A stretch of DNA of 64,000 nt from Moritella dasanensis ArB 0140 (GTDB taxonomy: Bacteria; Pseudomonadota; Gammaproteobacteria; Enterobacterales; Moritellaceae). The position numbers were made by a program, and so were the translations under genes. Shown here one piece after another: positions 37,670-47,114 of the stretch. Within the stretch, counting starts at the first letter, position 1; each line of letters opens with the position of its first letter. The notes beneath the pieces are model-generated. The model was not told the DNA's origin, made no database searches, and saw only the letters and a program-made list of their open reading frames with translations. The stretch covers positions 1 to 64,000 of the forward strand of contig NZ_AKXQ01000001.1 in the NCBI RefSeq assembly GCF_000276805.1, written 5' to 3'.

Positions 37670-38860
37670 ATGTTTGAGAAAATCGTTACAGCAGCAGCAG
37701 ATCCAATTTTAGGTTTAACTGAAGCATTTGCTAAAGATCCACGTGCCGAAAAAATCAATTTAGGTGTGGGTATTTATAAAGATGAAACAGGTCAAACTCC
37801 TATCCTAAAATCAGTTAAATTAGCAGAACAAAAGCTAATTGATGAAGAAAAAAGTAAAAGTTACTTAAGTATTGAAGGCCATAAAGCCTATGCGTCTGCA
37901 GTACAAAAACTATTATTTGGTGCCGATAGCGATGTAGTTACTCAGCAACGTGCAATTACAGCACAAGCGCCGGGTGGTACAGGTGCTTTACGTACAGCTG
38001 CCGATTTTATCAAAAGTCATTTAACCAGTGATCGTATTTGGGTAAGTAACCCAACATGGGCGAATCACGGTAATGTATTTAATACCGCGGGTCTTGAAGT
38101 TGAACAGTATGCTTACTATGACGCTGAAACGCGCGGCTTAGACTTTAATGCTATGTTAGCTTCTTTAGCTGAAGCAGAAGCTGGCGATGTTATTCTTTTC
38201 CACGGTTGCTGCCATAACCCAACGGGTATTGATCCAACATTGGAACAATGGACGACATTAGCGCAACTGTGTGCAAACAAAAAACTATTACCTTTATTTG
38301 ATTTTGCATACCAAGGTTTTGCTACCGGTGTAGAAGAAGATGCAGCTGGCTTGCGTGTATTCGCAGAGCATTGTGAAGAGCTTTTAGTGGCTAACTCATT
38401 CTCTAAAAACTTTGGTCTTTACAATGAACGTGTTGGTGGTCTAACGCTAGTAGCAAAAGACCCAACGGTTGCTGTCGCCGCATTTAGCCAAATCAAATCT
38501 GGTATCCGTGCAAACTATTCGAATCCACCTGCACATGGTGCTGCCATTGTTGCGCTTATTCTTGATGATGCAGAATTACGTAATCAATGGATTGCAGAAG
38601 TAGCTGAGATGCGTGTACGTATTAACGAAATGCGCCAGCTGTTTGTAGCAACGTTGGCTGAAATGGGTGTGACTGGCGACTATAGCTTTATTACTCGTCA
38701 AAACGGTATGTTCTCATTTTCAGGTCTAACAAAAGAGCAAGTTGCTACATTAAAAGATGAGCACGCAGTTTACATCGTTGGTTCTGGCCGTATCAGTGTT
38801 GCTGGTATGACTAAAAACAACATGCAACCATTATGTAAAGCGATTGCAGCTGTACTTTAA
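37670..38860 (+). CDS. aspC: aspartate aminotransferase
   Basis: 396 residues, the same length as E. coli AspC and colinear from [16 protein letters not shown]. It transfers the amino group between aspartate and 2-oxoglutarate (PLP). The PLP lysine lies in [15 protein letters not shown] near residue 246, with [13 protein letters not shown] and [11 protein letters not shown] around the cofactor and [12 protein letters not shown] as the C-terminal Arg region. Closer to AspC than TyrB by these segments, though aromatic substrates are possible. It has its own terminator. Confidence 0.93.
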   Translation: MFEKIVTAAADPILGLTEAFAKDPRAEKINLGVGIYKDETGQTPILKSVKLAEQKLIDEEKSKSYLSIEGHKAYASAVQKLLFGADSDVVTQQRAITAQAPGGTGALRTAADFIKSHLTSDRIWVSNPTWANHGNVFNTAGLEVEQYAYYDAETRGLDFNAMLASLAEAEAGDVILFHGCCHNPTGIDPTLEQWTTLAQLCANKKLLPLFDFAYQGFATGVEEDAAGLRVFAEHCEELLVANSFSKNFGLYNERVGGLTLVAKDPTVAVAAFSQIKSGIRANYSNPPAHGAAIVALILDDAELRNQWIAEVAEMRVRINEMRQLFVATLAEMGVTGDYSFITRQNGMFSFSGLTKEQVATLKDEHAVYIVGSGRISVAGMTKNNMQPLCKAIAAVL

Positions 38861-39195
38861 TTTGCTTAGTGTTAATAAGTAGTAGGTGTAGGGCAATAGC
38901 TAATTGTTGCTACAGTGAATGATTAAATGAGTGCTTCGGCGCTCATTTTTCGTTTAAGACAGGCCGTAAAATTACCCTAAAATTATTTTTAATATCTTTA
39001 CGCTATAAAATATCGTCGAGTTATTTCAGATTGATATTAAAAATGTCTAATAATCACTCTATAAGCAATTTATTCTTTACATGTAGTAAATATACAGCTG
39101 CTTATTCCAATATATTCAGTATATTTTAAATTAAAAGTTGTACCTAGATCACAAAACGTGTAAATTGCCGAAATATTTGTAACCTTGAGGCAAAA
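38861..39195. other. intergenic region aspC / OFA transporter
   Basis: 335 bases. The left third holds the aspC terminator. The right part is the promoter region of the transporter. At 39139-39155 the sequence GTACCTAGATCACAAAA has a good right CRP half-site (TCACA) but a poor left one, so I do not call it. Confidence 0.4.
38926..38950 (+). terminator. terminator of aspC with TTCG tetraloop
   Basis: AATGAGTGC (38926-38934) and GCGCTCATT (38939-38947) form a 9-bp stem with one wobble pair, closed by a C-TTCG-G tetraloop and followed by T. Confidence 0.93.
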
Positions 39196-40422
39196 ATGAG
39201 TAATAAACCACTTCAAATACTACTAGCTGGCATCGGCATTAACTTAACAATTGGTATCCTATACGCATGGGGTGTTTTCACTGTTCCACTCGCTGAAGCG
39301 TTGAACGTGAATGCAACAGATGTAAAATCACCATACAAAATTGCGGTTTTCACATTTGCTACTTGTTTACTTATTGCTGGTATTTTACAAGACAAGATTG
39401 GTCCTAAAAAAGTAACCATGCTTGGTGTAACGCTCGTTGGTGTTGGTCTTATTGCTTCAGGTTATACAACAACGTTAACTGAACTTGAATTTACCTTTGG
39501 TGGTATTGTGGGTGCCGGTATCGGTTTCGCATACGCATGTATTAGCCCAAGTGCTATGAAATGGTGGCCAAAAGGTAAAAAAGGCTTAGTCAGTGGTTTA
39601 ACTGCTGGTGGTTTCGGACTTGCTTCTGTTTACCTTGCACCACTATCTACTAGCCTTATTGAAAGCTATGGTATCTACGACACATTCAAAATTTTGGGTG
39701 CTGGTCTATTAGCTATCGCTATCCCATTAGCATCTTTACTTGTTGCACCACCTGTTGGTTATGTTGCTGATGCAGCTGAAGCGAACGCGGCAGCATCAAG
39801 TGATGACATCAACCTGACTTGGCAGCAAATGCTGAAAACGCGTCAATTTTACCAGTTATGGGTAATGTTCATGGTTTCAGCGGCTGCAGGTATCATGCTT
39901 ATTGGTTCTGTTGGTAACATCAGTCAATCAATTGGTTTAACACCAGAGCAAATTGCATTCAGTGTTGTACTACTTGCAATTTTCAACACCGGTGGTCGTG
40001 TTGTTGGTGGTTTAGTATCTGATAAGATTGGTCGTGTTAATACGCTTGCTTTAGTATTCATGATGCAAGCGGCTAACATGGCATTCTTCACTACAATTAC
40101 AACGCAAGTTCCACTTATGTTTGCAATTGCAATTGGTGCTATGTCATACGGTGCACTATTAAGTGTATTCCCAACGATTACGGCAGATAACTACGGTCTA
40201 AAAACTTACGGCACTAACTTCGGTATCCTTTATTCTTCATGGGGTGTATCTGGTTTCTTCGGTGGTTTCTTAGCAACGGTTGCAGGTTCAACTAACAATA
40301 CTTATTTTGCGTTCTCAGCATTATTAGTGTTAGTTACTGTTATCGCATTCTTTACTAAGCCAGTTGATAAAGCCGCTGTATTAGCGAAAGAAGAAAGCAA
40401 ATTAAAAACGGCTAAAGCTTAA
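39196..40422 (+). CDS. OFA-family major facilitator transporter
   Basis: 408 residues with 12 predicted membrane helices. The start (ILLAGIGINLTIGILYAWGVFTVPLAEALN) and the KIGRVNTL loop after GGRVVGGLVSD (about 275-290) are typical of the oxalate/formate antiporter family. Substrates in this family vary (oxalate, formate, monocarboxylates), so none is assigned. It is transcribed alone, and shares a terminator with the converging barrel gene. Confidence 0.88.
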   Translation: MSNKPLQILLAGIGINLTIGILYAWGVFTVPLAEALNVNATDVKSPYKIAVFTFATCLLIAGILQDKIGPKKVTMLGVTLVGVGLIASGYTTTLTELEFTFGGIVGAGIGFAYACISPSAMKWWPKGKKGLVSGLTAGGFGLASVYLAPLSTSLIESYGIYDTFKILGAGLLAIAIPLASLLVAPPVGYVADAAEANAAASSDDINLTWQQMLKTRQFYQLWVMFMVSAAAGIMLIGSVGNISQSIGLTPEQIAFSVVLLAIFNTGGRVVGGLVSDKIGRVNTLALVFMMQAANMAFFTTITTQVPLMFAIAIGAMSYGALLSVFPTITADNYGLKTYGTNFGILYSSWGVSGFFGGFLATVAGSTNNTYFAFSALLVLVTVIAFFTKPVDKAAVLAKEESKLKTAKA

Positions 40423-40444
40423 TTATTAGCGCGTCATAATTTGT

Positions 40445-40483
40445 GTCAAAGGGATAGCTCAAGCAATTGACTATCCCTTTTTG
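40445..40483. terminator. bidirectional terminator between OFA transporter and barrel gene
   Basis: AAAGGGATAG (40448-40457) pairs with CTATCCCTTT (40471-40480) over a 13-base loop, followed by TT on plus. The A-rich left arm serves as T run on minus. Confidence 0.85.
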
Positions 40484-40972
40484 TTAGAAGTGCACATTGC
40501 CGCCTACAGAAAAATATTTCAAGTCAGCCTGGATAACGGTATAACCCGCTTCAATACTGAATGCATCTCCCAGTTCCATACCAAAGGCAATACCACCAGA
40601 AAATCCATCTTCTTCCCATTTTTTGGTATCTGACTTCAACGTTTCTTCTAAATAACCCGCCCTTAATTTTGCGTAGTATTTACCGGGTGTACGGTAGACG
40701 CCGTAGAGCGCGTAAGATTCATATTCCAAATCAATATTGTTTTCATCCATATCAACAAAAGTACCTTCAAACTCTAAGCCAAAGCCACTTTTTTGAATAC
40801 CCAGCATAAAAGTAGCCGGTAATTTAGGGTCTAGTTCGTCAAATGCGGTATAGATATAACCAGTTTTAGCGCCGAGGTAAAAGTCGACATCACCTGATGT
40901 CTTGTCGTTAGCTAGGACGGGGCTCGCTGCAATTGAACCGAGTGATAAAACGAGAGGGATAAGTATTTTCAT
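40484..40972 (-). CDS. small outer-membrane beta-barrel protein
   Basis: 162 residues with a signal peptide (about 1-21, ending VLA). The mature part has repeated amphipathic strands (FYLGAKTGYIYTAF, FGLEFEGTFVDM, YALYGVYRTPGKYYAKLRAGYLEE, AFSIEAGYTVIQADLKYFSVGGNVHF) and ends in Phe, the normal barrel assembly signal. It is like OmpA-type/porin-family small barrels (about eight strands). The pore or adhesion role is unknown. Confidence 0.78.
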   Translation of the reverse strand: MKILIPLVLSLGSIAASPVLANDKTSGDVDFYLGAKTGYIYTAFDELDPKLPATFMLGIQKSGFGLEFEGTFVDMDENNIDLEYESYALYGVYRTPGKYYAKLRAGYLEETLKSDTKKWEEDGFSGGIAFGMELGDAFSIEAGYTVIQADLKYFSVGGNVHF

Positions 40973-41422
40973 CGTGGATCCTTGATGTATGTGAACTATG
41001 ACGTGTTTTTTTAATCATAGTCTTAACAGCTGATTTCGCTATAATATGAACTAATTATCATTTTTATATCTAAGTAATAGCGCTATTTTAGTGCTACTCA
41101 GGTTATATCAATTAACTGTGTTTGATGTCGATGAGCAGATCTCGTAATGTAGATCGTCGGTTTTACCCTATAACCCTTGGTGTTTTCATTTGAAAGTGGT
41201 TGAAGTGGCATTAATCGTATTTATTACCTCATTTTTTAGCTGAAATTAGTTTATAAATATGACTTTTAAATGCTGATTTCAAAGTATTATTTTGTATTTT
41301 ATGAAAATATCATGCGTTACAGCCTAATATCGTTTAGCGTTTATTTACTGTGGTATGATCCGTATTGACTAATAGATTAAATAAGTTGTTGTTTAACGGA
41401 TAAATGACAACGAGAGGTGCTT
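40973..41422. other. divergent promoter region barrel gene / mrcB
   Basis: 450 AT-rich bases between divergent genes. No motif stands out. An AAGGATCC site precedes the barrel ATG on minus. I see no structured RNA or repeat here. Confidence 0.4.
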
Positions 41423-43702
41423 GTGAGTAAAAAAGTAAAAGGCGATAACACTAAAAGTCGTAAAGGTTTATGGTGGAAATTATTGCTGATCCCTGTGTTT
41501 ATTGGTATTGCGGTAATGGTCTATTTAGATGTGATAATTCGCTCTACGTTTGATGAAAATCAGTGGGCGGTTCCATCGACGGTTTACGCGCGTCCGCTTG
41601 AGTTATATGAAGGTGCCGCGTTAACGGTTGCTGACTTGAAAACGGAACTTGGTTTGTTAGGGTACAAATTTGTGGCATACCCAACAAAACCAGGGCAAGC
41701 AAATATAGACGGTGAGCAGGTGCATGTCTATACACCTGGTTTTCAATTTAGTGACGGTCTCGAACCGCCTCGTAACATTTTACTGACTGTGAAAAATGGC
41801 TTAGTGGCGAAGCTTGATACCGATGACAATGCCTCACTGTTACGCCTAGAACCTGTGGTTATTGGTGGCATTTATCCTGCGCATAATGAAGATAGATTGT
41901 TAGTACAGTTATCTGAGGTGCCGGAATCGTTACAAGCGATGCTCGTGGCGGTTGAAGATGATAGCTTTTATGACCATTTTGGTATTTCGGTGCGTGGTAT
42001 TGCCCGTGCGTTAGTGGCGAATATCAAACAAGGGGGTATTTCGCAAGGCGCATCTACACTGACTCAACAGCTGGTTAAGAATTATTACCTGAGTTCAGAG
42101 CGTACTTTTACGCGTAAAGCGCAAGAAGCCTTAATGGCGATCCTGCTCGAGTTGCATTTTACCAAGGCTGATATTTTAGAAGGTTATGTTAACGAAATTT
42201 ACCTTGGTCAAGATGGACCTCGTGCGATCCATGGTTTTGGTTTAGCGAGTCAGTATTATTTTAAAACATCACTCGCCGAGTTATCACTTGATAAACAAGC
42301 GCTATTAGTCGCATTAGTACGTGGTGCGAGTTATTACAATCCATGGCGAAATCCAGCACGAGCACTGAAACGACGAGACTTAGTACTGGATATTGCAGTA
42401 CGCGAAGGACGTTTGGACGCAGAGTTAGCGGCAGCGGCAAAAGCACAACCGTTAGGAATGGGTGAACAAACCGCAAGTAGTACGAAGCGATTCCCGGCTT
42501 ATCTTGATTTGGTGCGCCGTCAATTACAACGTGACTATAAAGTCGAAGATTTAAGTGAAAATGGCTTGTCTATTTTTACGCATTTTGACCCTCTTGTGCA
42601 AAGCAGTGCGGAATTAAGTTTAACTAAAGCCATTGCGCGACATAAACGTGATGGATTGAGTGCTAAACTTGAAGGTGCTGTTGTTATTACCCGACCAAAT
42701 ACCGGTGCTGTGATTGCTATCGTAGGGGGGGCTAACACCCGCTTTGCTGGTTTCAATCGTGCCATTGATGCAAGACGTCAAGTCGGCTCATTAATAAAGC
42801 CAGCGGTGTATTTAACCGCGTTAGAGCAACCAGAACAATATAATCTGGCCACTATTATTAGTGATGACGAATATAATCTGACTTTACCCAATGGGGATGT
42901 TTGGTCGCCTAAAAATTATGATAAAAAAGATCACGGGCAAGTACTACTCTATAAATCGCTGGCCAAGTCTTATAATCAATCGACAGCGCGTTTAGGGAAT
43001 GAGCTTGGTTTAGGTAACGTTGTTGATACGCTTAAGCGTTTAGGTGTCGAACAAAAAGTACCTGAGTTGCCTGCGATTACATTAGGTGCTGTTGATATGT
43101 CGCCGATTTCTGTGGCGCAAATGTATCAGACCTTATCTGCAGATGGTTTTTATACACCGTTATTAGCGATCAGATCGGTTGTTGATCCAAGTGGTGATGT
43201 CCTTAAAAGTTATCCGTTAGCGGTTGATAAACGCTTTGATGCGGGCTCGATTTATATGCTACGCCATGCGATGCAAGCAGTGACTCATGAAGGGTCGGGC
43301 AGAGCGCTAGAATGGCTATTACCTGACTTTGAAGTAGCAGGTAAAACGGGGACCACGAATAATTTAAGAGACAGTTGGTTTGCTGGATTTTCTGGTGACA
43401 TGATGGCGGTTGTCTGGATGGGACGTGATGATAATGCGTCTATCGGTCTGACCGGTTCAAGTGGTGCATTACGTGTGTGGGCTGATATTTTCCGTCAACG
43501 TTCGACATTGCCTATTCAGAATCTTCCGCCACAAAATATTACGGTCGGCTGGGTAGATAAAGATACGGGACAAGGTAGTCAAGGCAGTTGTCTTAACTCT
43601 ATTCCGTTACCCTTTATAAGCGGTTATGAGCCTGAAATTGAATTACGTTGTAACCAAGGTGTTAAGCGGGTCATTGAATGGTTCCGAGGCTTGGTCGAGT
43701 AA
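41423..43702 (+). CDS. mrcB: bifunctional penicillin-binding protein 1B
   Basis: 759 residues from the GTG at 41423, which has GAGAGG 5 bases before it; a GTG at 41417 overlaps that site. A short cytosolic basic tail is followed by one membrane anchor (about 18-40), the UB2H domain (about 50-140, the LpoB contact region in enterics), the GT51 glycosyltransferase (EDDSFYDHFG near 178, then GASTLTQQLVKNYYL) and the transpeptidase with SLIK (Ser near 456), SYN (near 515) and KTGTT (near 640). It makes and cross-links septal and side-wall peptidoglycan. Length is slightly below E. coli PBP1b (844). Confidence 0.95.
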   Translation: MSKKVKGDNTKSRKGLWWKLLLIPVFIGIAVMVYLDVIIRSTFDENQWAVPSTVYARPLELYEGAALTVADLKTELGLLGYKFVAYPTKPGQANIDGEQVHVYTPGFQFSDGLEPPRNILLTVKNGLVAKLDTDDNASLLRLEPVVIGGIYPAHNEDRLLVQLSEVPESLQAMLVAVEDDSFYDHFGISVRGIARALVANIKQGGISQGASTLTQQLVKNYYLSSERTFTRKAQEALMAILLELHFTKADILEGYVNEIYLGQDGPRAIHGFGLASQYYFKTSLAELSLDKQALLVALVRGASYYNPWRNPARALKRRDLVLDIAVREGRLDAELAAAAKAQPLGMGEQTASSTKRFPAYLDLVRRQLQRDYKVEDLSENGLSIFTHFDPLVQSSAELSLTKAIARHKRDGLSAKLEGAVVITRPNTGAVIAIVGGANTRFAGFNRAIDARRQVGSLIKPAVYLTALEQPEQYNLATIISDDEYNLTLPNGDVWSPKNYDKKDHGQVLLYKSLAKSYNQSTARLGNELGLGNVVDTLKRLGVEQKVPELPAITLGAVDMSPISVAQMYQTLSADGFYTPLLAIRSVVDPSGDVLKSYPLAVDKRFDAGSIYMLRHAMQAVTHEGSGRALEWLLPDFEVAGKTGTTNNLRDSWFAGFSGDMMAVVWMGRDDNASIGLTGSSGALRVWADIFRQRSTLPIQNLPPQNITVGWVDKDTGQGSQGSCLNSIPLPFISGYEPEIELRCNQGVKRVIEWFRGLVE

Positions 43703-43746
43703 TTTGACCTAGTGCAGAATAAGGGCAGATCAACCGTAGAATTATA

Positions 43747-43785
43747 GATGAATAATATTTGTGCATTAAGCAAACATTATTCATC
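43747..43785. terminator. hairpin after mrcB
   Basis: GATGAATAATATTTG (43747-43761) pairs with CAAACATTATTCATC (43771-43785), one mismatch in 15, loop 9 bases. No T run follows, so termination would be weak; it could also act as an attenuator before the next lipoprotein gene. Confidence 0.6.
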
Positions 43786-43814
43786 GAATATTTAGTAAAT
43801 AGTGATCATGTACA

Positions 43815-44303
43815 ATGAAAAATGGACGTAAAATGAAAATAATTAAACGCCTGTGTCTGTTGACCTTACCCTGGTTGCTGACGGCTTGTGGCACCATCCC
43901 AACATATAACTCTAATGGGACTGAAGTACAAAGCACGACGAACACAAGTATAGGTAACGCGGATACCGATAAACAAAGCAAGCCTGCGCCAACGGTGACG
44001 CCAAAACAAGCACCTGTTGACGATACGGCGCAAGCGCCCGCGGCGGTATTATCGCTGATGAAGCGTGCTGATAAACAGGTGGAAAGTGGTGATAATCGCG
44101 GCGCTATCGCGTCATTAGAGCGCGCGATCCGCATCGCACCGCGTTATCCTGAAACCTATTATCGTTTAGGCGAACGCTATTTTTATCAAGGTAATTATAA
44201 GCAAGCCCGTTCATTGGCTGAAAAGTCGATAACATTGGGTGCAGATTGGCTGTTACGCCGACAAGCTGAGTCTTTAATTGAACGCGCATCGGCATATCAA
44301 TAA
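43815..44303 (+). CDS. TPR lipoprotein
   Basis: 162 residues with a lipoprotein signal ending LLTAC (Cys at about 25; about 19 if the ATG at 43833 is used). A Thr/Ser/Pro/Gln-rich linker (about 30-75) leads to one or two tetratricopeptide units (GAIASLERAIRIAPRYPETYYRLGERYFYQGNYKQARSLAEKSI). It sits directly after mrcB, and such lipoproteins are often envelope helpers; an LpoB-like activator role is possible but only a guess. It is 19 bases upstream of the DUF294 gene. Confidence 0.8.
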   Translation: MKNGRKMKIIKRLCLLTLPWLLTACGTIPTYNSNGTEVQSTTNTSIGNADTDKQSKPAPTVTPKQAPVDDTAQAPAAVLSLMKRADKQVESGDNRGAIASLERAIRIAPRYPETYYRLGERYFYQGNYKQARSLAEKSITLGADWLLRRQAESLIERASAYQ

Positions 44304-44322
44304 ATTACATATAGAGTAAAGA

Positions 44323-46200
44323 ATGGAAATCGAATTACTAGAAATTAAAAATTTTATAAGTCAGTATCAACCTTTTGATCAATTGCCAGAAGAAGCATTG
44401 AACGAAGTGGTTAAGAGCATTGAAATCTCTTACTTCCGTGCGGATTCGATGATTATTGAATATGGTCATAAGATCCATGAACTGTATTTTATTCGCAGTG
44501 GTGTGGTAGAAATATACCGTCGTAAAGGTGAGCTATACAATCGTCTAGACCAAGGTGAAATATTCGGTCAGATGGGCTTGATCGCCAATAATAAAGTGCG
44601 ACTACCTGCTAAAGCCGTTAAAGATACGCTGCTTTATTGTATTCCAGAATCAATCTTTTATGATTTTTGTGAACGCTATGAAGCGTTTTCAGATTTTTCC
44701 GAAGTGGAAGGTACGATTCGTTTAAAACAAGCCGTTGAAGATAATAATGATGATGCTAATTCATTAACAACGTCAAAGGTGAAAAAGTTATTAAGCAGAG
44801 ATTTAGTCATGTTGAAAAGCACCACATCAATTCAAGATGTGGCGAAAGTAATGGCGGTAGAAAATGTCACAGCTGCGCTGATTAATGATCCAACAATCAC
44901 CGACGAAGATGGCAATAACTTTGTCGGTATTATCACTCAACATGACTTGTGTGCCAAAGTTATCGCGATGGGCATGAGTGTTGATAACCCCGTTTCAGAT
45001 GTGATGTCGACAGAATTAATGTCACTCGACCATAATGCTTATGTATCAGAAGCGATGCTGATGATGTTGCGCTATAACGTTCATCATTTACCTATTCTCA
45101 AGAACAAGCAACCTATTGGCCTTATTGAAGTGGCTGATATTATTCGTTATGAATCACAAAATAGTTTGTTATTGTCGGGCAGTATTTTTCTGCAACAAAA
45201 TATTGAAGACTTGGTGTTACTGTCAAAGCAGCTTAAAGACTGTTTCGTGCGTATGGTGAATGAAGATGCCAACTCACACATGATTGGTAGTGCGATGTCA
45301 GAAATTGGTCGTAGCTTTAAGCAGCGATTACTTGAACTTGCTGAAGAAGAATTAGGCCAGCCACCGGTTCCTTATTGTTTCTTGGCTTTAGGCTCGATGG
45401 CGCGTGATGAACAATTGATCGTAACAGACCAAGATAACGGTATTATTTTAGATAACAGTTATGACGAAGCGCTGCATGGCGAGTATTTTGAAAAATTATC
45501 CAAGTTTGTCTGTGATGGATTAGCGGCCTGCGGTTATACCTATTGTACTGGCGATATTATGGCGACTAATCCAGAACATCGTAAAACGCAAGCACAATGG
45601 GAAGATTGCTTTGCTGATTGGATTGATAATCCGAATCCACAAGCGCTATTAAATTGTTCTATCTTCTTTGATTTAACCGGTGTTTATGGTCGTGTTAAAT
45701 GGGCCGAACAATTAAACGCTTTCATTCTTCGTCGTGCCAAGAAAAATAACCGATTTTTAGCCTGCTTAGCCCGTAACGCTTTAAACCGTACGCCGCCATT
45801 GGGTTTCTTCAAAACCTTTGTGATGGAGAACGATGGTCGCCATAACAATTCTATTAATTTAAAACGCCGTGGTACAGCACCACTTGCAGATTTGATCCGT
45901 GTGCATGGATTAGCCATTGGTTCACAATCTCAAAATTCATTTGAACGCTTAGAAGATATTATTGAAGCGGGGATCTTACCTGCATCGAAAGGCCAAGACT
46001 TACAACATGCAATGGAATTGATTTCCTTAGTACGTTTACGTCACCAAGCGTTAGATGTCGAGTCGAACATTGAACCGGATAATAATATCGAACCAGAAAA
46101 CATGTCTGAATTTGAGCGTCGTAATCTTAAAGATGCATTTTTGGTATTGAGTAACGCGCAGAACTTTTTGAAGTATCGTTATACCGCCAATAAAATGTAG
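44323..46200 (+). CDS. cNMP-binding / CBS / DUF294 nucleotidyltransferase-like signalling protein
   Basis: 625 residues. Order of domains: cyclic-nucleotide-binding fold (about 15-130; YFRADSMIIEYGHKIHELYFI, LYNRLDQGEIFGQMG), a CBS pair (about 155-290), and a DUF294 nucleotidyltransferase-like region (about 305-450) with LGSMARDEQLIVTDQDNGII, the GS...D-x-D pattern of GlnD-like enzymes, then a DUF294 C-terminal helical part. It is probably a second-messenger-gated regulator. It is followed 9 bases later by a DnaQ-like exonuclease, a pair seen together in several marine gammaproteobacteria, often near acetyl-CoA synthetase/solute symporter genes, which are absent here. Confidence 0.88.
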   Translation: MEIELLEIKNFISQYQPFDQLPEEALNEVVKSIEISYFRADSMIIEYGHKIHELYFIRSGVVEIYRRKGELYNRLDQGEIFGQMGLIANNKVRLPAKAVKDTLLYCIPESIFYDFCERYEAFSDFSEVEGTIRLKQAVEDNNDDANSLTTSKVKKLLSRDLVMLKSTTSIQDVAKVMAVENVTAALINDPTITDEDGNNFVGIITQHDLCAKVIAMGMSVDNPVSDVMSTELMSLDHNAYVSEAMLMMLRYNVHHLPILKNKQPIGLIEVADIIRYESQNSLLLSGSIFLQQNIEDLVLLSKQLKDCFVRMVNEDANSHMIGSAMSEIGRSFKQRLLELAEEELGQPPVPYCFLALGSMARDEQLIVTDQDNGIILDNSYDEALHGEYFEKLSKFVCDGLAACGYTYCTGDIMATNPEHRKTQAQWEDCFADWIDNPNPQALLNCSIFFDLTGVYGRVKWAEQLNAFILRRAKKNNRFLACLARNALNRTPPLGFFKTFVMENDGRHNNSINLKRRGTAPLADLIRVHGLAIGSQSQNSFERLEDIIEAGILPASKGQDLQHAMELISLVRLRHQALDVESNIEPDNNIEPENMSEFERRNLKDAFLVLSNAQNFLKYRYTANKM

Positions 46201-46209
46201 GGATCATTA

Positions 46210-46929
46210 ATGCATAATTTTATTAATAAAGAGATTTTAAACTGGAGCGCTTTCTACAAAATAAAAGTAGAGCAAAGCAAGGATGAACGTTTAAAGTCTT
46301 TTTATCGCGCTGGTATGTATCATGATGAAACCAAGTTAAGTGATATTGATTTTGTGGCGTTAGATTTTGAAACGACGGGACTGGATTCTGAACAAAACAG
46401 TATTATTAGTATTGGTTTGGTGCCGTTTAATTTAAAGCGTATTTATTGTCGTCAAGCACAGCATTGGTATATTGAGCCTGAAGATAAATTGAAAGAAAAT
46501 TCAATTATTATTCATGGTATTACACATACTGACTTGAACGGTGCACCGGATTTATTACATATTCTAAAACCGGTATTAGCGGCATTAGCAGGTAAAGTCG
46601 TGGTAGTACATTATCGCCGTATTGAACGCGATTTTTTTGATAATCATTTACGCAGTTTGATTGATGAAGGTATTGTGTTTCCGGTTGTCGATACCATGCA
46701 GATAGAAGCTGACATACAGGATGCGCAAAAAAAGGGCTTTTTCAGCCTGTTCAAACCCAAGAAACGCCAAGAGTCGATTCGTTTGGGTAAGAGCCGTGAA
46801 CGCTATAATTTACCTGCTTATCCACCGCATGATGCATTAACGGATGCGGTTGCGACGGCAGAGTTATTACAAGCGCAGATCCATTACCACTTTTCACCGG
46901 ACACACCGATTAAGAAACTATGGCTGTAA
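46210..46929 (+). CDS. DnaQ/DEDDh-family 3'-5' exonuclease
   Basis: 239 residues. Exo I is DFVALDFETTGLD (about 50-62), Exo II has HYRRIERDFFD (about 134-144), and Exo III is HDALTDAVATAELL (about 214-227), giving the D-E-D-D-H set of the epsilon-subunit family. The first 45 residues are an extra helical segment. No polymerase-binding C-terminal tail is obvious. It is in an operon with the cNMP/CBS/DUF294 gene (9-base gap), so its activity may be linked to that signal protein. Confidence 0.9.
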   Translation: MHNFINKEILNWSAFYKIKVEQSKDERLKSFYRAGMYHDETKLSDIDFVALDFETTGLDSEQNSIISIGLVPFNLKRIYCRQAQHWYIEPEDKLKENSIIIHGITHTDLNGAPDLLHILKPVLAALAGKVVVVHYRRIERDFFDNHLRSLIDEGIVFPVVDTMQIEADIQDAQKKGFFSLFKPKKRQESIRLGKSRERYNLPAYPPHDALTDAVATAELLQAQIHYHFSPDTPIKKLWL

Positions 46930-47032
46930 TCTAGTGAGTGTCATGTTGTTTTAATATTGTCGTATTTGTTCAATCTTTGTTTTTGCTACTGCCTTAATAT
47001 TGACGTTATCGACTGGTGAGCGACTTAGTTCT

Positions 47033-47074
47033 TATATAGCTAAGAGTATATAACTAAGAGTATATAGCTAAGTG
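47033..47074. repeat. three 14-bp tandem repeats between exonuclease and GNAT gene
   Basis: TATATAGCTAAGAG, TATATAACTAAGAG and TATATAGCTAAGTG lie in tandem, 103 bases past the exonuclease stop and 40 bases upstream of the GNAT start. They could be near the GNAT promoter. Confidence 0.85.
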
Positions 47075-47114
47075 TTCCCAGTCATAACAAGTCAGTAAAT
47101 GATAGGAATGACAG

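Noticed and set aside
39139-39155. CRP site before the OFA transporter
   Set aside because: Only the right half-site matches; the left one has three mismatches in five positions.
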